Shown: positions 23,913 to 31,172 of the stretch, piece after piece | How the letters are laid out: every line of letters begins with the position of its first letter | Numbering within the stretch: the stretch's first letter is position 1 | Source of the DNA: VRUE01 sp963788975 | Lineage (GTDB): Bacteria; Actinomycetota; Thermoleophilia; Solirubrobacterales; 70-9 | Length of the DNA stretch: 64,000 nt | Assembly (NCBI GenBank): GCA_963788975.1 | Contig: CAWBIJ010000002.1 | Coordinates: 1 to 64,000 of the forward strand | Direction: 5' to 3' | Notes under the pieces: model-generated | What the model was told of the DNA's origin: nothing | What the model saw: the letters and a program-made list of their open reading frames with translations, nothing else | Database searches by the model: none | Translations under genes and position numbers: made by a program

Positions 23913-25175
23913 ATGGCGAAGAGCAAGTACCAGGCGCCCCGCGGGACGTTCGACGTCCTGCCGGAGGCTGCCCAGGCGCGCGCCAGGGTCGAGCGCGCCG
24001 CCGCCGCCGTCTTCGCCCGTGCCGGCTACGAGCCGGTGGCTACGCCGATCTTCGAGGACACCGAGTTGTTCGAGCGTGGGGTCGGCCACTCCACCGACAT
24101 CGTCCGCAAGGAGATGTTCACCTTCGAGGACAAGGGCAGGCGCAGCCTCACCCTGCGACCGGAGGGGACGGCGCCGATCTGCCGCGCCTACGTCGAGCAC
24201 GGCATGCACAAGCTGGCGCAACCGGTGAAGCTCTCCTACGTCGGGCCGTTCTTTCGCCATGAGCGTCCCCAGGCGGGGCGCTACCGCCAGTTCCACCAGC
24301 TCGGGGTCGAGTGCATCGGTGCCGACTCGCCGCTGGCCGACGCGGAGGCGATCGGGTTGCTGGCCGACCTGCTTGCCGAGCTGGGCGTGCCGGGAGTCGA
24401 GCTGCGGCTGGGGAGTCTGGGTTCGCTCGAGGCGCGCCAGGCCTACCTGGAGGAGCTGCGAAACCACCTTCGCGTGAACGAAGACGAGCTGTCGAAGGAC
24501 GTGCGCGAGCGAATCGACGCTAACCCGCTGCGTGCCTTCGATTCCGACGACGAGGGGACGCGTGGGGTGATGGCGAGCGCGCCACGGCTGGTCGACCGGC
24601 TAGAGGGGGAGGACGCCGATCACTTCGAAGAGGTGCGGGCGCTCCTGGATGCCGCCGGGATCTCCTATGAGATAGACGCGACCCTCGTGCGCGGCCTCGA
24701 CTACTACACGCGCACGATTTTCTCCTTCGTCTGCGACCGGCTGGGCGCGCAGTCGGAGATCGGGGGGGGCGGGCGTTACGACGGGCTGGTGGAGCAGCTC
24801 GGCGGCCCACCAACGCCGGCGATCGGCTGGGCCGCAGGGATCGAGCGAATTCTGTTGGCGCTGGGCGAGGACGGGGAGGAGGCCGACGAGGGAGTCGACC
24901 GCATCGTCTTCGTCTCCTGCGATGAGGGGGCCGAGCTGCGCCCGCGGGCGATCGCGATCCTCGGCGAGCTCCGCCACGCCGGCCTCACGGCTCAGGTGGA
25001 TCTCGCCGGGCGGGGGCTGAAGGGACAGCTCAAGCACGCCGACCGGATCGGCGCGACGCACGTCGTCATCCTCGAAGCGGGCGGCTCGGCTCAGCTGCGC
25101 GACATGCAGAGCGGCGAGCAGCAGCCGATCGACCTCACCAAAATCGTCGCCGAGGTCACCGGAGGCGAGGCATGA
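23913..25175 (+). CDS. hisS: Histidyl-tRNA synthetase
   Basis: 420 residues, class II synthetase. YQAPRGTFDVLP at the N-terminus, motif 2 FFRHERPQAGRYRQFHQLGVE, the histidine-specific LVRGLDYYTRTIFSF, and a C-terminal anticodon-binding domain (FVSCDEG..LRPRAIAILGELR). Its stop overlaps the start of aspS (ATGA), the usual hisS-aspS pair, implying translational coupling. Usual length. Confidence 0.96.
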   Translation: MAKSKYQAPRGTFDVLPEAAQARARVERAAAAVFARAGYEPVATPIFEDTELFERGVGHSTDIVRKEMFTFEDKGRRSLTLRPEGTAPICRAYVEHGMHKLAQPVKLSYVGPFFRHERPQAGRYRQFHQLGVECIGADSPLADAEAIGLLADLLAELGVPGVELRLGSLGSLEARQAYLEELRNHLRVNEDELSKDVRERIDANPLRAFDSDDEGTRGVMASAPRLVDRLEGEDADHFEEVRALLDAAGISYEIDATLVRGLDYYTRTIFSFVCDRLGAQSEIGGGGRYDGLVEQLGGPPTPAIGWAAGIERILLALGEDGEEADEGVDRIVFVSCDEGAELRPRAIAILGELRHAGLTAQVDLAGRGLKGQLKHADRIGATHVVILEAGGSAQLRDMQSGEQQPIDLTKIVAEVTGGEA

Positions 25176-26971
25176 CCGACGACTTTCCGGCGCTGCGCCC
25201 AAACGGCTTCCGCGACGCCTGGTGCGGTCAGGTGCTGGGCGACCGGGTCGACTCGGAGGCACGGGTGGCTGGCTGGGTGCACCGCCGCCGCGACCATGGC
25301 GGCCTTGTCTTCATCGACTTGCGCGATCGCACTGGGATTGTCCAGCTCGTCTTCCACCCCGACGAGGCGGGGGAGGCGTTCAAGCTCGGCCACGAGCTGC
25401 GGGCGGAGGATGTGCTGAGTGCCTCCGGCAAGGTCGTGCGGCGCTCGCCTGAGACCGTCAACGCCGACCTGCCGACCGGCGAGGTTGAGCTGCGGGTGAG
25501 TGACGCGGAGCTGCTCGCCGACGCGGAGACGCCGCCCTTCCAGATTGAGGGTTTCTCCGGCGAGGTCGGAGAGGACGCCCGCCTTCGCCACCGCTACCTC
25601 GACCTACGCCGCGAGCAGATGCGCGAGGCGCTGGCCCTCCGCCACCGGGTGACGGCGGCGATGCGCGAGTTCCTCGACGGCGAGGGCTTCCTCGACGTCG
25701 AGACTCCGGTGCTGACCCGCTCGACCCCTGAGGGCGCGCGCGACTTCCTCGTCCCCAGCCGTCTCCAGCACGGCTCCTTTTACGCGCTGCCGCAGTCGCC
25801 GCAGCTGTTCAAGCAGCTGTTGATGGTCGCCGGCTTCGAGCGCTACTACCAAGTAGCGCGCTGCTTCCGCGACGAGGCGACCCGCGCTGACCGCCAGGCC
25901 GAGTTCACGCAGCTCGATGTTGAGATGTCCTTTGTCGGCGTCGACGACGTGATCGAGGTCAACGAACGCCTTCTGGCGCATGTCTTCGAGCGTGCTGGAG
26001 GACCGGCGATCGAGCTGCCGATGCAGCGCCTGCCCTACGACGAGGCGATGGACCGCTTCGGCACCGATCGGCCCGATCTGCGCTTCGGCCTCGAGCTGGT
26101 CGACCTAGGCGATGCCTTGAGCGAGACCGAGTTCAAGGTCTTCCGCTCGGTGCTCGACGGGGGCGGCGCTGTACGCGGCCTCAACGCGGGGCGACGCGAC
26201 ATGCCTCGCTCCGCCCTTGACGGCCTTATCTCCCGTGCCCAGGAGCTGGGAGCGAAGGGGCTGGTCTGGGCATTCCGCGAGGAAGATGGCTGGCGCTCGC
26301 CGACCGCGAAGTTCCTCTCAACGGCGGAGCTGAGCGCGCTGAACGAGCGGCTCGGGGCAGAGGAGGGCGACCTGCTGCTCGTCGTCGCCGACCAGCGCCG
26401 GGTCACTGATGCCGTCCTCGGCCAGCTTCGGATCGAGCTCGCCGAGCGCTTCGACTTGATCGACGAGGGGGAGGACCGGCTCGCCTGGATCGTCGACTGG
26501 CCTTTGATGGAGTGGGATCCGGAGGAACGGCGCTGGAACCCGTTGCACCATCCCTTCACGGCGCCGGCTGGGGAGTTCGACCCCAAGAGCCCGGGCGAGG
26601 CCCGAGCGCTTGCCTACGACGTGGTCTGGAACGGCCAGGAGCTGGGCGGAGGATCGATCCGCATCAACCGCGCCGACGTCCAGCAGGCTGTGTTCGCCGC
26701 GCTCGGAATCGATGCCGAGCAGGCCGAGGCCCGCTTCGGCTTCCTGCTCGAGGCGCTGCGCTACGGCGCCCCGCCGCATGGGGGCATCGCCTACGGGGTC
26801 GACCGCATCGTCCAGCGCCTCTGCGGCGCAGAGACGATTCGCGACACGATCGCCTTCCCGAAGACGGCTTCGGGCTACGACCTCCTAACCGGCGCACCCG
26901 CACCAGTCGAGGAGGCTCAGCTGCGTGAGCTCGGCATCGCCGCGCACCGGCCCGGTCTCGCCGGCCACTAG
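25172..26971 (+). CDS. aspS: Aspartyl-tRNA synthetase
   Basis: 599 residues, class II, bacterial type. N-terminal OB-fold anticodon domain (VAGWVHRRRDHGGLVFIDLRDRTG), motif 2 region QLLMVAGFERYYQVARCFRDE, bacterial GAD insertion around 290-410, and motif 3 HGGIAYGVDRIVQRL. Overlaps hisS by four bases. If the genome has GatCAB and no AsnRS it would also charge tRNA-Asn; that cannot be judged here. Confidence 0.96.
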   Translation: MTDDFPALRPNGFRDAWCGQVLGDRVDSEARVAGWVHRRRDHGGLVFIDLRDRTGIVQLVFHPDEAGEAFKLGHELRAEDVLSASGKVVRRSPETVNADLPTGEVELRVSDAELLADAETPPFQIEGFSGEVGEDARLRHRYLDLRREQMREALALRHRVTAAMREFLDGEGFLDVETPVLTRSTPEGARDFLVPSRLQHGSFYALPQSPQLFKQLLMVAGFERYYQVARCFRDEATRADRQAEFTQLDVEMSFVGVDDVIEVNERLLAHVFERAGGPAIELPMQRLPYDEAMDRFGTDRPDLRFGLELVDLGDALSETEFKVFRSVLDGGGAVRGLNAGRRDMPRSALDGLISRAQELGAKGLVWAFREEDGWRSPTAKFLSTAELSALNERLGAEEGDLLLVVADQRRVTDAVLGQLRIELAERFDLIDEGEDRLAWIVDWPLMEWDPEERRWNPLHHPFTAPAGEFDPKSPGEARALAYDVVWNGQELGGGSIRINRADVQQAVFAALGIDAEQAEARFGFLLEALRYGAPPHGGIAYGVDRIVQRLCGAETIRDTIAFPKTASGYDLLTGAPAPVEEAQLRELGIAAHRPGLAGH

Positions 26972-27010
26972 CGCCCGTCCCCGGCGCGGAGTAGCGGGCG
27001 AAGAGTCAAT

Positions 27011-27307
27011 ATGTCCTCGATGGGCATGCTCGACCGGATCAGACTCGCATTCGGGCCGCGCCGGCAGGGGCCCGGCCTAACCCCCGTCCACGTCGACGAT
27101 CCCGTGTTCGACTCCTGGGAGGTGGTGCGGGACTTCGCCGACGTGAAGACGGCCCGGGCCTGGCATCAGGGTCTGGAAGAGGCAGGAATCGAGGCGGTCC
27201 TGACCGCCGACTGGCCGCTTGATCGCTACGGCCACGGCGACATCGCGCTGCGGGTGCAGCCGGAAGACTGGAGCGAGGCCGAGCTTCGTCTTTCAAACTT
27301 GGACTAG
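27011..27307 (+). CDS. Small soluble protein, DUF2007-like
   Basis: 98 residues, no signal peptide. The core VVRDFADVKTARAWHQGLEEAGIEAVLTADWPLDRYGHGDIALRVQPED resembles the short putative signal-transducing (DUF2007) fold, which typically reads a pair of beta strands after an alpha helix selecting between two copies. Function not known. It follows aspS by 39 bases. Assignment of the family is by eye and uncertain. Confidence 0.6.
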   Translation: MSSMGMLDRIRLAFGPRRQGPGLTPVHVDDPVFDSWEVVRDFADVKTARAWHQGLEEAGIEAVLTADWPLDRYGHGDIALRVQPEDWSEAELRLSNLD

Positions 27308-27334
27308 CGGCTGGCCCGGTGGTACGGTTGCCCC

Positions 27335-27488
27335 GAGGCTCGAGCCCGTGCGAGAGCCGTCTCACCGTTTGACCCAACACAAACGGCGCGGGAGCTGATC
27401 TCTCTCGATCCCGTGGGATCGCGAGGAGGCGCCCACCCTTTACTTCAAGGGATCAAAGCCAGAGGCGGTACCGGCGGGCTGGAGCCTC
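27335..27488 (+). ncRNA. ssrS: Candidate 6S RNA
   Basis: A 154-base interval closed by a 14-bp terminal stem with one mismatch: GAGGCTCGAGCCCG (27335-27348) with CGGGCTGGAGCCTC (27475-27488). Inside are a GTTTG...CAAAC hairpin, an apical hairpin CTC.CGATCCC-GT-GGGATCG.GAG (27401-27424) and, on the 3' side, CACCCTTTACTTCAAGGG, a small hairpin like the one in the central bubble of 6S RNA, followed by ATCAAAGCC. Size and order fit 6S RNA, which binds the housekeeping RNA polymerase holoenzyme. Strand is inferred from this order. Confidence 0.62.
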
Positions 27489-27559
27489 CTTTACCTGGCT
27501 CGGTCGGGTGATGCGCGCGCCTGGCGGCGGCGGACCGGCGCTAGGCGGCGTCCTCGGTC

Positions 27560-27584
27560 GCCTGAATAGCGCTGCTATTCAGGC
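27560..27584. terminator. 11-bp perfect hairpin between the ncRNA and the mnmA fusion
   Basis: GCCTGAATAGC (27560-27570), loop GCT, GCTATTCAGGC (27574-27584). No T-tract follows. It may end the upstream RNA. Confidence 0.4.
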
Positions 27585-27668
27585 TCCCTGCGTCCTTGCC
27601 TTGCTTGGTCCGGCGCTCGCCAGCCGCACACCTCACCCTCCCTCGACAGGTTCATACTTTGGAAATCG

Positions 27669-29111
27669 ATGAGTAGAGAACTGTTCGAGACCTATTTGCA
27701 TGATGCGACGCGCCAGGGTGCGCCGCCGCAGGGTGCTTTCACGGGCGCGGCTGGGGGGGCGGCTTGTGGGGATCTCTCTCGAGTCTCGCTTGTGGTCGAG
27801 GACGGGGTGGTTTCGCGGGTTACGTTCGATGCTGAGGGTTGTGGGGCTACTCGGGCGGCTACTGCGGCGGTGGCGGAGATGGTTGAGGGCGGGGCTGTTG
27901 TTGAGGCGGCGCGGGTTGGGACCGATGAGGTCGATGCAGCCCTTGGCGGGCTGATCCCCGCCAAGCGGCACGCGGCGCAGTTGGCGGCCGATGCGTTGCA
28001 CCGGGGCTTGGCGCAGGTGGCGGCGTCCTCTGAGCGCTTGGCGGAGTCGAATGGGGATCGCGTCCTTGTGGCGATGTCCGGCGGGGTCGACAGCGCTGTT
28101 GCGGCTTTGCTGGAGCGGGAGCGTGGGGCGGAGGTGTTCGGCGTCACGGTCAAGCTCTGGGCCGACCCGGAGACCGATGGGGCAAAGGCCTGCTGCTCGC
28201 CGGAGGCGGTGCTCGGCGCCCGTTCGCTCGCCCACTCGCTGGGCGTCCCGCACCTGACCCTCGACCTCGAGGAGGACTTCCGCCGGCGCGTCGTCGCCGG
28301 GTTCGTCTCCGGCTACGCGGCGGGGCGCACGCCGAACCCTTGCATCCTCTGCAACGGCGAGGTGCGGATCGCGGCGATGCTCGACCTCGCCGAGCGGCTT
28401 GGCGCCACCCACCTGGTCACCGGTCACTACGCCCGCATCGTCGAGGACGACGCCGGGCCGTTGCTTGCCGCTGCGGCCGACAACGCCAAGGACCAGAGCT
28501 ACATGCTCGCCGCGCTGCCCCCGGCGCTGCTCGGCCACCTGCGTTTCCCGCTCACCGAGCTGAGCAAGCCTGAGGTGCGGGAGATCGCTGCCCGCCACGG
28601 ACTCGCCGTCGCCCGCAAGCCGGAGAGCCAGGATCTCTGCTTCCTCTCCGGCCAGGGCAAGCGCCGTTTCCTGCGCCGCCATGGTGATCTCCGTGACCGC
28701 GACGGCGCTGTGCTCGACCGCTCCGGCAGTGCGATTGGGAGACATCGCGGCCATCACAACTACACCGTGGGTCAACGCCGTGGGATCGGCGTCTCTGCGA
28801 AAGAGCCGCTCTATGTGCTTGCCACCGACGCGGAGGCGAACACGATCACCGTCGGCACGCGTGAGGAGCTGGCAACGCGGACCGTACGGGTGCGCGACGC
28901 CGTCCTGCACCGTCCAGGCGAGGAGGTAGACGCGGTCAGGCTGCGCTACCGGTCGCGTCCACTCCCGGCCGCTCTGTCAGCGACCGGGACCGGACGTCAC
29001 GAGGAGCTCGACGTCGAGCTCGGAGAGGCCTTCGCCGGCGCCTCGCCGGGCCAGACGGCGGTGCTCATGGCCGGCGAGGCGATCGTCGGCCATGGCACGA
29101 TCGCCGTCTAG
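27669..29111 (+). CDS. mnmA: NifU/IscU-like domain fused to MnmA tRNA 2-thiouridylase
   Basis: 480 residues. Residues 1-115 are an IscU/NifU-type scaffold domain with C33 (ACGD) and C58 (GCGAT); the third ligand, normally in HCS.LA, is replaced by HAAQLA (A102). Residues 130-480 are MnmA: PP-loop SGGVDS (137-142), NPCILCN (C228) and ESQDLCF (C324), the two catalytic cysteines that form the s2 group on U34 of Lys, Glu and Gln tRNAs. The fusion suggests direct delivery of sulfur or an Fe-S cluster. There is no good Shine-Dalgarno sequence before ATG 27669. The stop shares a CTAG with the convergent gene. Confidence 0.9.
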   Translation: MSRELFETYLHDATRQGAPPQGAFTGAAGGAACGDLSRVSLVVEDGVVSRVTFDAEGCGATRAATAAVAEMVEGGAVVEAARVGTDEVDAALGGLIPAKRHAAQLAADALHRGLAQVAASSERLAESNGDRVLVAMSGGVDSAVAALLERERGAEVFGVTVKLWADPETDGAKACCSPEAVLGARSLAHSLGVPHLTLDLEEDFRRRVVAGFVSGYAAGRTPNPCILCNGEVRIAAMLDLAERLGATHLVTGHYARIVEDDAGPLLAAAADNAKDQSYMLAALPPALLGHLRFPLTELSKPEVREIAARHGLAVARKPESQDLCFLSGQGKRRFLRRHGDLRDRDGAVLDRSGSAIGRHRGHHNYTVGQRRGIGVSAKEPLYVLATDAEANTITVGTREELATRTVRVRDAVLHRPGEEVDAVRLRYRSRPLPAALSATGTGRHEELDVELGEAFAGASPGQTAVLMAGEAIVGHGTIAV

Positions 29112-29536
29112 ACCTGACTCTCCTCCTGGTCTTTCCTCAGCTGCGCAGCGGCTTTCACGCATTGGCTGAAGGGAGTGCCTTTCTCGCCTTTGACGTGTTT
29201 CTTGCTCAGCCCTTTGCAGGCTTTGCGCGGGTTCAGCGCATCGTCGTTGGCGGCCTTGGCCATCGCTTTCACGCATTGTGAGAACGGAGTGCCTTTCTCG
29301 CCTTTGATGTGTTTCTTGCTGAAGCCCTGGCAATAGCGGCCGTAGGCCTTGGCCTGTGCCGGCAGGCCGTCTTTGGGGCCGGGCGTGGGGTCACCCGGGG
29401 TGTACGTGGGGCCTTTTCCGTAGGGCGCGCCCTGGCTTTTGCCGTGCGATTCGCCGTGGTTGGCCAGCCCGATTGCCGGGAAAGCCGCCAGGGCGAGGAC
29501 GCCACTGATGAGGGCGATTGTGGTCTTCAGCTTCAT
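29108..29536 (-). CDS. Small secreted protein with two GEKGTPFSQC repeats
   Basis: 142 residues. Signal peptide MKLKTTIALISGVLALAAFPAIGLA, then a Gly/Pro/His-rich linker. Two near-identical repeats of about 30 residues follow, each C.G.SKKH(I/V)KGEKGTPFSQCVKA (roughly residues 69-93 and 107-131), so two conserved cysteine pairs. Function unknown. GGAGG lies seven bases before ATG 29536, which overlaps the stop of the anti-sigma gene. It is therefore the third gene of a sigma/anti-sigma operon and may be an extracytoplasmic sensor or an effector of that system. Confidence 0.72.
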   Translation of the reverse strand: MKLKTTIALISGVLALAAFPAIGLANHGESHGKSQGAPYGKGPTYTPGDPTPGPKDGLPAQAKAYGRYCQGFSKKHIKGEKGTPFSQCVKAMAKAANDDALNPRKACKGLSKKHVKGEKGTPFSQCVKAAAQLRKDQEESQV

Positions 29537-30483
29537 CGTGCCTCCTTCGATGGTTCTGCGCCCCCCGTTGGCGGGGAAGCGCCTTTGTTCACCTCGGGTT
29601 TCGATGGCTGAAACGAGTCACTCGCACCTTTGTCAGCTCCAACTTCGGCGCCAGAAGGGGTTTTTGCCGGGGTCGCCTGCGCTTTCGGCTTGTCGCTGGG
29701 GCTCTGTGACCTGCCGCCTTTGGCTGAAGCCGGCTGGCCGCCGCCTTTCGAGCTTGCCCCGCCACCCGCGCCTTTTTTTAGTACGCGCGTTGAACGCGCC
29801 TCTGTGGCTGTCTGCTGCCCGTGTTCGGATGCGGCGGGGAGGGTGCTGCGGTTTCCGCGCCCGTTGCTTTTGCCGCTCGAGCCGGGTCCTCCAGGCGCTT
29901 GGGCGGACTCGTTGCCGCCGGTTTGGCTCTGGTCGCCTTTCCTCCCGCGCTCCTTCGCCTCGTCTGCCTCACCGCTCCCGGCTCCCCGCGTGTCCCGACC
30001 GGAATCGGTCGAGTCGGTCGTATCTCGATCCGCCTGCCCATCGGCTCCGGTGGCAGCCTGCGTCCCTGGTTGCGGTCCCGAGGACTTGGCACCGCCGATG
30101 CTCGAGGGCAGGGGTGTCTCGATCACACCGCTGCGGTCGGCAGCGGTGACGCCGACGGCAGCGATCGCAACCGTCGCCGCCGCTTTCATCCCAGTCGAGA
30201 TCGCTGCCGATTTGCCGACTCCGACGGCGGCAGCTCCGGCCAGGGAACTGCCGGCGCCCGCTCCGACGCTGCTCGCACCTCCGCTGAGCAGCCCCTGCAG
30301 CAGGCCCGCCGATACTGCCAGTGGCAGCGGCGCGATCGCCGCGAAGTCGTTGCGTCGCTTCGTGACTTCCTCGGCAAAGGCCCGGCATTCCGGACAGCCG
30401 CGCAGGTGGGCTTGGATATCGCGTCGCCGCGCGACCCGGCCGTCGGCTTCGGATAGGTCCCACATAACGTTCCTGCACCTCAT
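29533..30483 (-). CDS. Zinc-finger anti-sigma factor, membrane-anchored
   Basis: 316 residues. The N-terminus MRCRNVMWDLSEADGRV..RRRDIQAHLRGCPECRAF carries the H-x3-C-x2-C anti-sigma zinc motif. A hydrophobic stretch around residues 80-120 (AAVGVGKSAAISTGMKAAATVAIAAVGVTAA) may span the membrane. The remaining 190 residues are low-complexity, rich in Ser, Gly, Lys and Pro, and presumably extracytoplasmic. Start ATG 30483 overlaps the sigma stop; the stop overlaps the secreted protein start. By family it would bind and silence the adjacent ECF sigma factor. The upstream open frame is a shadow of the sigma gene. Confidence 0.78.
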   Translation of the reverse strand: MRCRNVMWDLSEADGRVARRRDIQAHLRGCPECRAFAEEVTKRRNDFAAIAPLPLAVSAGLLQGLLSGGASSVGAGAGSSLAGAAAVGVGKSAAISTGMKAAATVAIAAVGVTAADRSGVIETPLPSSIGGAKSSGPQPGTQAATGADGQADRDTTDSTDSGRDTRGAGSGEADEAKERGRKGDQSQTGGNESAQAPGGPGSSGKSNGRGNRSTLPAASEHGQQTATEARSTRVLKKGAGGGASSKGGGQPASAKGGRSQSPSDKPKAQATPAKTPSGAEVGADKGASDSFQPSKPEVNKGASPPTGGAEPSKEAR

Positions 30484-31049
30484 CTCACGCCCCGCCTCCA
30501 TCTGCCTGAGGCCCAGCGCGCCTCGTAGACGGTCTGCCGCGCGACGGCGGCGGAGGTGTCGAAAGCCTCGGCGATCTCCTCGAAGCCGAGCCCGGACAGC
30601 TCCCGCATCACCAGCGCCGACCGCTGCCGCTCCGGCAGCTCGGCAAGATCGGCGAACAGCCGCCGTAGCCGCTCGCGTGTCGCCGCGGCCTCGCTCGGGT
30701 CGCCTCCCGATCCCACGACCTCGGGATCCAGCTCGGCGTTGTCGCGTCGGCGCCGCAGCGTCTCGACGGCCTCGTTGTGGGCGATCCGGTAGAGCCAGGG
30801 CTTCAGCTGGATCTGGCGAGTCTCGCCGGGGAGCGCCCGCAGCACCTTGACCATCGCGTTCTGGAGCGCGTCCTGGGCGTCCTGCGGATCGCGCACGATC
30901 GCCAGGCAGAAGCGGTAGAGGTCCTGGCGGTAGCGCTGGTAGATGGCGGCGAAGGCCCGCTCGTCCCCTGCCGCCGCGCGCTTTGCGAGGCGTTCGTCCG
31001 AGGCAGGGCGGACGGCCCGGAAGCTTCTCGTGGGGTCTGTGTGACTCAC
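30480..31049 (-). CDS. ECF-type RNA polymerase sigma factor
   Basis: 189 residues. Region 2 around 25-95 (RAFAAIYQRYRQDLYRFCLAIVRDPQDAQDALQNAMVKVL... LKPWLYRIAHNEAVETLRRRR) and region 4 around 130-180 (LAELPERQRSALVMRELSGLGFEEIAEAFDTSAAVARQTVYEAR). It lacks regions 1 and 3, as ECF factors do. It overlaps the anti-sigma gene by four bases, which supports stoichiometric co-translation. The target promoters are not known; no duplicate of a promoter motif was recognised upstream. Confidence 0.88.
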   Translation of the reverse strand: MSHTDPTRSFRAVRPASDERLAKRAAAGDERAFAAIYQRYRQDLYRFCLAIVRDPQDAQDALQNAMVKVLRALPGETRQIQLKPWLYRIAHNEAVETLRRRRDNAELDPEVVGSGGDPSEAAATRERLRRLFADLAELPERQRSALVMRELSGLGFEEIAEAFDTSAAVARQTVYEARWASGRWRRGVR

Positions 31050-31172
31050 GTGCGCGCGATTTCGGCATTCGCGGCCATCCAGTCAAGGGTAGGGGCCAAT
31101 CCACTTACTTCAACGGGTCAGCGAGGCCGTTGTCAGCGCCTGCTCAGCCTGCGTCGCGGTCACTTAGGCTCC

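Noticed and set aside
27541..27600. T-box or riboswitch before mnmA
   Set aside because: Only a simple 11-bp hairpin without a T-box or riboswitch consensus.
30777..31172. Upstream extension of the alaS frame
   Set aside because: It overlaps the sigma factor in antisense; the conserved AlaRS N-terminus begins at ATG 31173.
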